A program made the translations under genes and the position numbers. Below the pieces are notes generated by a model. The model was not told where the DNA came from. It saw only the letters and a list, made by a program, of their open reading frames with translations, and did not search any database. 64,000 nucleotides of DNA from Pedobacter quisquiliarum (GTDB lineage Bacteria > Bacteroidota > Bacteroidia > Sphingobacteriales > Sphingobacteriaceae): the NCBI RefSeq assembly GCF_014642175.1, contig NZ_BMIL01000003.1, positions 248,001 to 312,000 of the forward strand, in the 5' to 3' direction. This document shows, piece by piece, positions 34,511-42,805 of the stretch. Every line of letters starts with the position of its first letter. Positions within the stretch are counted from its first letter, which is position 1.

Positions 34511-35365
34511 TTAGGAAACTGCCTCGACCGCATCTTTGATGGCGGCGAGCAGTGCTTCATCCCGAAGGATCTTATAATGCCCTGCACCATCGAAAGCTTT
34601 CGTTTCCAGTTCCGGGTGTTGCTGTAAAAATTCCTCCAGCTGGGCGTATGGTAACATTTCATCCTGCATATCATAGTACAGCAGGTGTTTAGCAGCAGGC
34701 GCTTCAGTGTACAGCGTTTTCAAGTCGAAATAACTTACCGGATATTTGTAGTAGTCGGCGAAGTCCTGGAACCAGCGTTGCTGATCTTCGGGTTTCACTT
34801 CGGCGTGGTTCATCATGCCGGTAAAGTTCTGTGCGAGCTCAATCACCGGGGTGATGCTGATGAGCAGTTTAGGGGGACTATCGAAGGCTTTCAGTGCCAC
34901 CACATTGGCCATTGCACCCAAGGAGTGCCCGATCAGGACTTCCGGCAGGCCATAAATCTCCATGATGGCAATCAATGGATTTACATATAACATCAGGTTG
35001 CTCAGTTCCCCTTCAGAGCTGCCGTTGCCAAGCGCATCGAAGGCGATGATTTGCACGTCGTCTAACAGGAGCAGGGTGGAAATAAGTTCCGTGAAATCTG
35101 CCGCTTTGGAGCTCCAGCCGTGGGTCAGGTAAATTTTCCGGCTGCCGGTACCCCAGATGTAGCCTTTGAAGTTCAGGTCGTCTTTGGCGAAGTACGGATC
35201 CGATACCGGCATGCTGAAGGTTGTTGCTTTTTGAAGCAGCTCCTGCTGGTGCGGGCGGTTGGGTAAACGGATGGGGAAGGATATGTAGTTCCAGAGCGCT
35301 TGCAAAAGTTCATCAGGCTGCTGCGCTTGTTTCACCTGGAGCAGGCGTTGTTTGTATGTTTTCAT
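34511..35365 (-). CDS. Alpha/beta hydrolase
   Basis: A 284-residue cytoplasmic alpha/beta hydrolase. The HGW oxyanion region is at about 98-100 (YLTHGWSSKAADF). The nucleophile elbow is GHSLGAMA, and the catalytic His is in DGAGHYKILRD near the C-terminus. DAxGNGSSEG is also typical. Substrate unknown. The region upstream of its start is a gene-poor repeat zone. Confidence 0.85.
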   Translation of the reverse strand: MKTYKQRLLQVKQAQQPDELLQALWNYISFPIRLPNRPHQQELLQKATTFSMPVSDPYFAKDDLNFKGYIWGTGSRKIYLTHGWSSKAADFTELISTLLLLDDVQIIAFDALGNGSSEGELSNLMLYVNPLIAIMEIYGLPEVLIGHSLGAMANVVALKAFDSPPKLLISITPVIELAQNFTGMMNHAEVKPEDQQRWFQDFADYYKYPVSYFDLKTLYTEAPAAKHLLYYDMQDEMLPYAQLEEFLQQHPELETKAFDGAGHYKILRDEALLAAIKDAVEAVS

Positions 35366-35448
35366 TTTTTTTTCGGCGAGCGCTTTTGCCGGTAAAAGTA
35401 CAACAATTCTGATTTTTTAAAGTAGATCGACGTAGGACGCATTCGCTT

Positions 35449-35580
35449 ATTGATCGGTCCAAGCTTGGTTACCAGCTTGGTTACAGCTCCGTTCCCAACT
35501 TGGTTACCGGCTTAGTCGTTTGCTTGGTCGCAAGCTTGGTCGTTAGCTTAGTCGCTAGCCTGGTCATTCGCCTTCGATTG
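35449..35580. repeat. 12-bp tandem repeat array (about 10-11 degenerate units)
   Basis: Units of the form agcttggt(t/c)(a/g)cc follow each other every 12 bases from about 35461, with related flanking units. Each is 60-90 percent like its neighbours. The period is a multiple of three, so every frame becomes a tetrapeptide repeat. Confidence 0.8.
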
Positions 35581-35621
35581 AATGACCGGAAGCTGAAGAA
35601 AGTTCGGGAACAGCTTCGGAT

Positions 35622-35698
35622 CAAACGCACACCCAACGCACAGCAAACGCACACCGAACGCACACGAGACCCACGAAAATGTGCGTTTGCTGTGCGTT
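35622..35698. repeat. 22-bp direct repeat and 19-bp perfect inverted repeat
   Basis: A 22-base motif starting caaacgcacacc occurs twice in tandem (from about 35622). A perfect 19-base inverted repeat has arms 35635-35653 and 35680-35698 separated by 26 bases, giving a strong potential hairpin made of gtgcgtttg-type words. Confidence 0.85.
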
Positions 35699-35848
35699 TC
35701 ATCTTTGTCTCCTGTGTGTTTCTCCTGGTGCTGCCTGAAAACGATTCTAAAATTGCCCCCCGGGTTGCAGAAAACGAACACCATAAACGAATGCCGTTGT
35801 TTAATTTCATGAACATCATCGATAAACTTAGAAAAGCATAGGCGCATA

Positions 35849-36056
35849 ATGGAAGAAAAAGTACTTGAAAAACCCAGGGTGGCAGATCACCTGGCCAATG
35901 AACGAACATTTTTAGCATGGATCCGAATGAGCATCGGAATCATGGGGTTCGGCTTTGTGGTTGTGAAATTCTCCAGATTTCTTTGCTAAAACCACGACGA
36001 TCGCCATCCTCATCATTTGTATGGTGCTGCTGGTCTATCTTTTGAAAACACGATGA
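35849..36056 (+). pseudogene. DUF202 (YidH-type) membrane protein remnant, frameshifted
   Basis: The first 46 codons read as a DUF202 N-terminus: [31 protein letters not shown], then a stop at 35987. A second hydrophobic piece, ending VLLVYLLKTR with a stop at 36054, continues immediately in another frame and looks like the last transmembrane helix of the same family. The central helix and loop, about 40 codons, are missing. An internal deletion that also shifted the frame explains this. The remnant lies next to the repeat zone. Confidence 0.75.
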
Positions 36057-36209
36057 AAAAAGCGGGTAGGTAGGAAAGTAAATTGCCTGCAATGGATTGG
36101 CCTTAAAAGAAGAAAGGGACAACGATCTATGATCAGTTGCCCCTTATCTAATTAACGCTCTCAATTACTAAAGCGTTGGAATCTTTGAAATATTGTGTGG
36201 CGATGAAAA

Positions 36210-37328
36210 TTATTTTTCTACGCCGGGTACGGTTGGGATATCTTTCTTCTTGCGGAAGATCGGGAAGGTCATCGGACTTCGCGCGGGGCGCTGATCACCG
36301 AGCAGGATGCCCCATTGTTTAAACTGGATGGTATGGTCGAAAATGATCTTCATGACCGCGATGATCGGCATTGAGAGGAACATCCCGGAGATGCCGGCAA
36401 TGCTGCCCCCGATAACGACACCAAGGATGGCCATGAGCGCATTGATCTTGATTTTCGAGCCGACGATGCGTGGCATCAGGATGTTATTGTCCAGGAACTG
36501 TACTGCTGCAATCACCAGCAAGACCGTAATCACGGGGCCCAGTTCTGTGGAGGACGTCAGCGTAAGCACCACACCGATCACGTTCCCCAGTAAGGCACCC
36601 ACGTAAGGGATCAGGTTCAGGATAGCGAAGATGACACCGATCAGCAGGGCATGTTTGATGCCGAAAAGCAGGAGTAAACCACCCAGCAGGATGGTCATAT
36701 AGGTCACCTGGATCAGTAAACCACCAAGGTAGTTTTTGATGATGGCTTCGGTTTCGTAGATGGTTTCTTTCACTTTGGCGTGATCTTCCGGCTGGAACCA
36801 CATGAAGATGAAGCGCAGCAGGATGCCCTTGTAGAACAGCATCAGGTAGATGTATATCGGCAGCAGGCCCACAAACACGAAGATGGAGGATAGCGTTACT
36901 GCGGCACCGCTGGCCATGCCACCGGCGTAGGTCATCAGGTCATCACTCTTTTTAGAGATGAATTCCATCTGTTCTTTGGAGGAGACGTGTGTGATGCCGC
37001 CCACCCATTCGCTAAGCGATTTGATGTGCAGGGCCACGTTTTCTTTAATCTGGGGGAAGTCCTTGACCAGCATACCCATCTGGTTGACGAAGAAGAAACC
37101 TATGGCACCAACGACAACGACCAGCACGAGCAGGCAGAGGATGATGGCAATGGTTTCCGGAATTTTGTATCTGCGGAAGAAGCGGAAGAGCGGGAGCAGG
37201 ACCAGGCTGATGAAGAAGGCCATCAGCAGTGGCATGATGATGTCTCGGCCGATCACCAGGACGGCAACTACGAGCACTAGACCCAGTAATTCAATGGAAC
37301 GTTTTACCGTTAGAGGCAAATCCTTCAT
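36210..37328 (-). CDS. AI-2E family transporter (PF01594)
   Basis: A 372-residue inner-membrane protein with about eight helices. The family is named for E. coli TqsA/YdiK. Characteristic segments are LGVVIGGSIAGISGMFLSMPIIAVMKII near the C-terminus and AILNLIPYVGALLGNVIGVV before it, with a soluble central region at about 100-150. Substrates vary (small signals, sodium/proton exchange), so none is claimed. It is divergent from mnmE. Confidence 0.85.
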   Translation of the reverse strand: MKDLPLTVKRSIELLGLVLVVAVLVIGRDIIMPLLMAFFISLVLLPLFRFFRRYKIPETIAIILCLLVLVVVVGAIGFFFVNQMGMLVKDFPQIKENVALHIKSLSEWVGGITHVSSKEQMEFISKKSDDLMTYAGGMASGAAVTLSSIFVFVGLLPIYIYLMLFYKGILLRFIFMWFQPEDHAKVKETIYETEAIIKNYLGGLLIQVTYMTILLGGLLLLFGIKHALLIGVIFAILNLIPYVGALLGNVIGVVLTLTSSTELGPVITVLLVIAAVQFLDNNILMPRIVGSKIKINALMAILGVVIGGSIAGISGMFLSMPIIAVMKIIFDHTIQFKQWGILLGDQRPARSPMTFPIFRKKKDIPTVPGVEK

Positions 37329-37415
37329 AAATGTTATGCTTATTTGTTGGTTAACGTAATCAGGTACGAAATGTTTGGGTAAATTTGGGGATTAAAAAAC
37401 CAGCAGGAAGTACAT

Positions 37416-38783
37416 ATGACCGCAGACCACACAATCGTTGCATTATCCACGCCGACGGGCATTGGCGCCATCGGGGTTATCCGTTTATCGGGCAAGGACG
37501 CCATCCACATTGCGAATGCGGTATTTGCCGGTAAGGACTTAACGAAGCAGGAGAGTCATACTCTGCATTTCGGTTTGATCAAGGATGGGGATGTGGTGAT
37601 TGATGAGGTGGTGGTGAGCCTGTTTGTGGCACCGAAATCCTATACGAAGGAAAATGTTGTGGAGATTTCCTGCCATGGTTCCAATTTCATCATTCAGCAG
37701 ATCATTTCTTTATTGATCCGGAAGGGCGCACATGCAGCCAAGCCGGGGGAGTTTACCTTGCGTGCTTTTCTGAATGGTTCATTGGACCTGTCGCAGGCGG
37801 AAGCGGTGGCCGATCTGATTGCTTCAGATTCACAGGCCGCGCATCAGGTGGCGATGAACCAGCTGCGTGGTGGTTTCAGCAATGAGCTGAATGAATTGCG
37901 GGAGCAGCTGATCCATTTTGCTTCCATGATTGAGCTGGAGCTGGATTTCGCGGAGGAAGATGTTGAGTTTGCGAACCGTGATCAGTTGCAGGCTTTGATT
38001 ACCAGAATTAAGGTAGTGATCAGCAAGCTGATCCGTTCTTTTGAATTGGGGAACGTGATTAAGCAGGGGATCAATACGGTGATTGCCGGTCGTCCGAACG
38101 CGGGTAAATCGACTTTACTGAATGCCTTGCTGAACGAGGAGCGCGCAATTGTGAGTTCCATAGCGGGTACGACCAGGGATACGATAGAGGAATTGCTGAA
38201 CATCAACGGCATCAATTTCCGCATGATTGATACGGCAGGGATTCGGGAGGCGCAGGATGCGATCGAGGTGATCGGGGTGGAGAAGACGATGGAAAAGATC
38301 AGTCAATCTGCATTACTGGTTTACTTGTTCGATGCTGCGGAGCTATCTGTTTCGGAGATCTTGTCGGATATTGCACGCCTGCAGAAGCCAGGTGTACCTT
38401 TTGTCGCAGTGGCGAACAAGATGGATCTGGTTGCGCAGGATGCTTTTTCCCTGGCTTTGCCAGAAGGGGTGCAGTTCATTTCGATCTCTGCTAAGGAGAA
38501 GAGCCACATTGAGGATTTAAAGGACTTGTTGTACGAAGTCGCGGTAGGGGACCAGCTGACGGAGAACCATACCATGGTGACCAACATTCGTCACGTTGAG
38601 GCTTTGCAGCGCACGCAGGAAGCATTAGCACAGGTGGAGCAGGGCGTGGTGAATCCGGTGACTTCGGATTTTTTGGCGATGGACATCAAGCAGGCGCTTC
38701 ACTACCTTGGCGAGATTACTGGTCAGGTTACAACGGATGATTTACTGGAGAATATTTTTAGTAAGTTTTGTATTGGGAAGTAA
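37416..38783 (+). CDS. mnmE: tRNA uridine-5-carboxymethylaminomethyl modification GTPase
   Basis: A 455-residue GTPase that, with MnmG, modifies the wobble uridine of several tRNAs. The N-terminal formyl-THF-binding domain begins IVALSTPTGIGAIGVIRLSG. The G domain has the P-loop AGRPNAGKSTLLNALL with Lys231, GTTRDT, DTAG and NKMD. The C-terminal FCIGK holds the conserved catalytic Cys. Full length and apparently intact. A TAAATTTG -7-like element lies at 37380. A broken metallophosphoesterase frame begins just after the stop. Confidence 0.95.
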   Translation: MTADHTIVALSTPTGIGAIGVIRLSGKDAIHIANAVFAGKDLTKQESHTLHFGLIKDGDVVIDEVVVSLFVAPKSYTKENVVEISCHGSNFIIQQIISLLIRKGAHAAKPGEFTLRAFLNGSLDLSQAEAVADLIASDSQAAHQVAMNQLRGGFSNELNELREQLIHFASMIELELDFAEEDVEFANRDQLQALITRIKVVISKLIRSFELGNVIKQGINTVIAGRPNAGKSTLLNALLNEERAIVSSIAGTTRDTIEELLNINGINFRMIDTAGIREAQDAIEVIGVEKTMEKISQSALLVYLFDAAELSVSEILSDIARLQKPGVPFVAVANKMDLVAQDAFSLALPEGVQFISISAKEKSHIEDLKDLLYEVAVGDQLTENHTMVTNIRHVEALQRTQEALAQVEQGVVNPVTSDFLAMDIKQALHYLGEITGQVTTDDLLENIFSKFCIGK

Positions 38784-38799
38784 TCAAGGACCATTAACG

Positions 38800-39147
38800 A
38801 TGTACGCATGTAGGACCGCCTGGAAAGCTTCGGTTTTCGACTGGGCGCTTAATTGTGAACGCGGTAAGGTCATCAACAAGCATTGGAAACTTATTCCAGC
38901 AAATACGGACGTATTAGTTACACATGGTCCGCCCATGGGAATTTTAGACCAGGTAGGTTTGAATGATAATGCGGGTTGTGCAGACCTACTCAGGCATGTT
39001 AAGCGCATAAAGCCTAAGTTTCACATCTTTGGTCATATACATGGCTCGTATGAGCATTATTCAACTCCAGTTACCCAGTTTATAAATGCAAGCATTGTGG
39101 ATGATAATTATGATGTTAGAAATTTTCCTTTGGAATTTCGTCTGTGA
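38800..39147 (+). pseudogene. Metallophosphoesterase, C-terminal fragment
   Basis: The open frame encodes about 115 residues matching only the second half of a calcineurin-like phosphoesterase: VFDWALNCERG, VLVTHGPPMGILDQ, then FHIFGHIHGSYE and FINASIVDDNY. The His of THGPP and the GHIH pair are metal ligands. The N-terminal ligands (DxH, GD, GNHD) are missing, because the frame begins 16 bases after the mnmE stop. The protein could not bind the full metal pair, so this is taken as a 5'-deleted remnant, though the ATG at 38800 could still give a product. Confidence 0.7.
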
Positions 39148-39291
39148 CTATATGTTGCCCTCATTTGAATCATTCAGAAAATCTTAGTAGTTGTCTCCTT
39201 TGTCAGGCCTACGATAAAAAAAGACTACCTGATATACTAACCGTGCATAGCCGGTCAACATATCAAGTAGCCATCCTACCAACAAGGAAAA

Positions 39292-40734
39292 TTATCTTTT
39301 GGGATTTTTAATTATAATAAAGTCTTCTCCGGTAATCTCGCCGCCGCCATGAGCTTCTAGCATCTTGCCAGTTATGGTAATCTTAATACATTGATTGAGC
39401 TTGACCTTACCAAGGCTTTTACCAACCTGCTGAATGTCGAATTTGAACATCAGATCTTTGTTTCCATCCTGTTTAGCAATAATACAGGTTTTGCAGTCTT
39501 TTACATTCCCAGTAAATGGCGCTGTGACATCTTTAATCCATGATTCTTTTGGCTTAATTCCATTGATGCGAATCGACGCTTTGTCGATCTGAGACACGTT
39601 CAAGGTGCTGGTGCCCAAGATTCCAACAGTAACCAGCCCCTTAACTGAACAGACAAACTCATTCGGACATTCCTGAGGTTTGATGTCAAAAGGCACCTTA
39701 ATGTTTTTACTTGGCGGCGCAGTTCCCTTAGGTAAGTCAATGACGGCAAGAATTAAGCTAAGACAATCTCCATTGATTGATGACGTGAGCGACAATGTGT
39801 TCAGTCCAGGGTTGAGAAATGAGGTTACATCGAAAGTTCTTTTATCCCAAAGCGCACCCCCGGGAACCGTATTGCCGTCGAAATTTGGACCTGCTGGCAA
39901 CACTGTTGTGCCATTTACCAGGACTGGACCGTCAGAAAAAGGCTGTCCATCCGCAACATGCAGCTCAATGTTTGCTGCTCCACTTTTGTAATTTATTCCT
40001 GATAATGTTACGTCCCAGCCAGTTGGATCGGCAGGTGCGTCGGGATCATCGGGAAACCCAGAAAATTGCTGGTTTGAATCATTGCCCTCAAATAGCACCA
40101 CATCCCGGTTATTGGTTTCATTCCCATCGCTGTAGAATACCAGAATTTATGCCCCATTTGGATTTAAATCATCGAACTCGTCAAGTTCAAAGGATCTTCC
40201 TGAAGATGAACGAACCAAACTTGTAACATCTGCACGGTAGGCCTGGCTATTGGAATAGCCCCAGCAGTTATCTGAAGAGACACCTAGCTTTACTCCGGTA
40301 ACTGCTGTTGAGTTGACCTGAATACTTTGCCCCGCTCCATTAGGCGAGTTGCTGATGCCATGCCAGTATAAATAGGCATGCGTGACGGTACCTAACGTAA
40401 AGGAACCCGGAACAGTTATGGTTCCAGAACCAACACCACGGAGACCACCCAAACCGGCAGAGACGAAGTCGGTATCATAAATTGTATTGGCATTTGAGAC
40501 AACGCGTTGCGTACTACTTGTAGTTTTGCTAATCCCGTTATTTGCCAGGACTGGCCCGCATGCCGCTGGACTTCCAAGTAGAGACTTTGAACTCAGTTTG
40601 GCGGAGACCGCAGATTCAACGCTTTCGTTCTTTAAAGCTGCTTCTTCTAGGGCAACTTCCTTTTTACACCCTAGAATTATAGATCCTATAATTATTAGAA
40701 TCGCAGCAGACTTAGTTAATAGTAGATTTTTCAT
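39292..40734 (-). pseudogene. Large lipoprotein gene interrupted by one in-frame stop
   Basis: Read through, this is a 480-codon protein. It has a lipoprotein signal (MKNLLLTKSAAILIIIGSIILGC, Cys at about 23), then a beta-rich domain (AYLYWHGISNSPNGAGQSIQVN, YRADVTSLV) and a second part (VVLFEGNDSNQQF, WDVTLSGINY, VDVTSFL-like FDVTSFLNPGLNTLSL), with a C-terminal domain from about 340. A single TAA at 40147-40149 interrupts it between NPNGA and ILVFYSDGN; the frame continues without shift. One base change (e.g. TCA to TAA) would explain it. The piece after the stop could restart at the GTG at 40101 but would lack a signal. The family was not recognised with certainty. Confidence 0.75.
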
Positions 40735-40855
40735 TATATATCAATGTTAGTAGTTAGGTTAGATTGGAGAACTCAAAATCGCAAACAGGCATGCAGGATC
40801 TGGACGAATCCATGGAAGCCCTGCGGGCATGTTTTTAGAAAATTTATTCATAGAT

Positions 40856-40885
40856 CACGGAAAGTGATAAAAAACACTTTCCGTG
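40856..40885. repeat. Perfect 11-bp hairpin between brnQ and the broken lipoprotein gene
   Basis: cacggaaagtg and cactttccgtg are perfect inverted repeats with an 8-base A-rich spacer. On the minus strand it follows brnQ and could end that transcript, though no T-run trails the stem. Confidence 0.7.
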
Positions 40886-40987
40886 TACAATCTTACTATT
40901 AATACTAACGCATAGAAATACCCATATCTAGCTATTATACAAGAGATTATAATTTAAGAATGGCGCTTCATACAATCGCTAGCGCAC

Positions 40988-42289
40988 CTAAGAGACCTTA
41001 GTGGTTCTGGACGTGCCGCTCAGAGCCCAAGCACCAAAAAAACCAATCGCAGAAGGTATCACCCAGCCCAACTCATACTCAAATAGGGGAATATGATTTA
41101 GCATCTCAATGCTGCTTCCGTTAAGCAGTGCATAATGCTTTAGCAGATGAAAAAATGCTATGACCGTAGAGGCAAGCAAGGCAAAAATATATGGCTTCCT
41201 GTTTTTTACAATGGACCCGAAGAAAACGGTATAAAGCACCAGGGTTATGGCAATTGGATACACAAAGCTCAGAATCGGATAAGCAAAACCAATAATGTTA
41301 TCTACGCCAGTAATGGACAGTACACACGAAGCAATACAACAAACCGTCACCAATAACTTGTATTCTAACTTCCCCTTCGTAAGTGCGGAGAAGAAAGTTC
41401 CGAACGCCGCAACCAATGCGATAGAGGTGGTTAGACAGGCAAGCGCAATAGCAACAGCAATCGCTACATTACCGTAAGGTCCTAAAATTGAATGTGAAAT
41501 GTACATCAAGAGCTCCGATCGTTTCATGGTTGTGCCAGTTACGCCAGAGGTTGCCCCAAGGTAGATGAGGCCGCCGTAAATGATGAAAAGGAAAATGGAT
41601 GAAAGAGCTCCAGCGGTAATCACCACCTGCATTTTTGAACCCGTACTTTGATAGCCCTTTGCCTTTGTCGCTGCGATGATGATCCCCGCAAAAATTACAG
41701 AAGCCAGCACATCCAGGGTTTGATAACCATCGATAAAGCCCAGTGTAAATGATTGTGCGTTACTTAGTGCGGTTTCCTGATACCCGTCGATTGGTGCGAA
41801 AACACCCAGTAGGATCAAGATAAAGAGTAATACCAGGAGCAATGGGGTAAGCACATTACCTATGATGTCTACGACCTTAGAGGGTTTTATGGTTAACAGC
41901 CAGGTAAGGGTGAAGAAGATTACGGAGGTCCAGATGGGACCAGCACCAGGAAACGATGGTAAGACACCGACTTCATAGGTTGTTGCTGCTGTTCGTGGAA
42001 TTGCAATCAGCGGACCGATGCAGAGCATGATGACGGTTCCAAGGATAGGAGACAAGAGTGGGTGAATTTTCCCGGCAAGGTCTTCAAACTTCTCACCCGC
42101 ATTAACCACCGCAAGGATGCCGAGGAAGGGTAAAAGTATACCGCTTAATCCGAATGCGATGATGGTGATCAAAACATGGTCGCCGATCTGTATTCCAATG
42201 AAAGGCGGGAGAAGTAAGTTGCCCGCCCCAAAGAACATGGCGAATAAGGCGAAGCCTATGGTGATGATGTCTCTTGTTTTTTTATTCAA
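40988..42289 (-). CDS. brnQ: Branched-chain amino-acid transport carrier BrnQ
   Basis: A 433-residue, 12-helix inner-membrane sodium symporter for leucine, isoleucine and valine (LIVCS family). The start TRDIITIGFALFAMFFGAGNLLLPPFIG is the family signature. FIDGYQTLDVLASVIFAGIII and the closing VIPSAIGFFGAWAL follow. Length is standard. Confidence 0.9.
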   Translation of the reverse strand: MNKKTRDIITIGFALFAMFFGAGNLLLPPFIGIQIGDHVLITIIAFGLSGILLPFLGILAVVNAGEKFEDLAGKIHPLLSPILGTVIMLCIGPLIAIPRTAATTYEVGVLPSFPGAGPIWTSVIFFTLTWLLTIKPSKVVDIIGNVLTPLLLVLLFILILLGVFAPIDGYQETALSNAQSFTLGFIDGYQTLDVLASVIFAGIIIAATKAKGYQSTGSKMQVVITAGALSSIFLFIIYGGLIYLGATSGVTGTTMKRSELLMYISHSILGPYGNVAIAVAIALACLTTSIALVAAFGTFFSALTKGKLEYKLLVTVCCIASCVLSITGVDNIIGFAYPILSFVYPIAITLVLYTVFFGSIVKNRKPYIFALLASTVIAFFHLLKHYALLNGSSIEMLNHIPLFEYELGWVIPSAIGFFGAWALSGTSRTTKVS

Positions 42290-42421
42290 ACCTTTAGTTT
42301 AATTTTAACAGTTGTTAACAAAGCCCAAATTAGCCAATATATCCTTAATACAAAATCAGCATGTAGGATTCGCATAAGGTATATCACGCTAATTGTGCTG
42401 GCATGCAGGCTAAAATCATAT

Positions 42422-42766
42422 ATGGAAAATACAACATTATCAATGCATGAAGTACTGCTGAAGAACTTCATCGAAGACATAAGGCCAGAAGATGAAGAGA
42501 TTCGGAAGGAAGTAGATCTTGGTTATTCCTGGGACGGGCAGTGCGCTATCCTGTTTGAAATCAGACCCGCCTGGAATGATTCTGGTAAGGTGCTTGAACT
42601 CCCTTTCGCTAAACTACAGTATGTGAAGAGCAAAAGCAGTTGGAAGCTCTATTGGATGCGTGGTTCCGGGAAATGGGAAGCTTACCAGCCACTTCCATCC
42701 GATTCAAATCTTGAAGTGCTACTTGAAATCATCGGAAAGGATGAACTCGGTTGTTTCTTCGGATAG
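42422..42766 (+). CDS. DUF3024 protein
   Basis: A 114-residue protein of the DUF3024 family: IRKEVDLGYSWDGQCAILFEIRPAWND, AKLQYVKSKSSWKLYWMRGSGKWEAYQPLP and the C-terminal LEIIGKDELGCFFG. The frame extends to 42395, but ATG 42422 (MENTTLSMHEV) fits better. Function is unknown; the pattern suggests a small soluble beta-rich protein. Confidence 0.75.
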   Translation: MENTTLSMHEVLLKNFIEDIRPEDEEIRKEVDLGYSWDGQCAILFEIRPAWNDSGKVLELPFAKLQYVKSKSSWKLYWMRGSGKWEAYQPLPSDSNLEVLLEIIGKDELGCFFG

Positions 42767-42805
42767 CAATACAATAATGCTTGAACCAACATTATAATTC
42801 CTCCA

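Larger units (their letters stand above)
35366..35848. other. Gene-free repeat-rich zone
   Basis: About 480 bases upstream of the hydrolase gene contain a 12-bp tandem array, a 22-bp direct repeat and a 19-bp inverted repeat, but no convincing gene. Open frames on both strands through the array are low-complexity products of the repeats. Confidence 0.7.

Noticed and set aside
35449..35580. CRISPR-like array
   Set aside because: Period of 12 without spacers and no cas genes nearby; it is a simple tandem repeat.
35500..35841. 113-codon open frame on the + strand and a 145-codon frame on the - strand through the 12-bp array
   Set aside because: Both are low-complexity by-products of the repeat (LVAS or TKLA tetrapeptides) followed by the hairpin sequence. 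No family resemblance.
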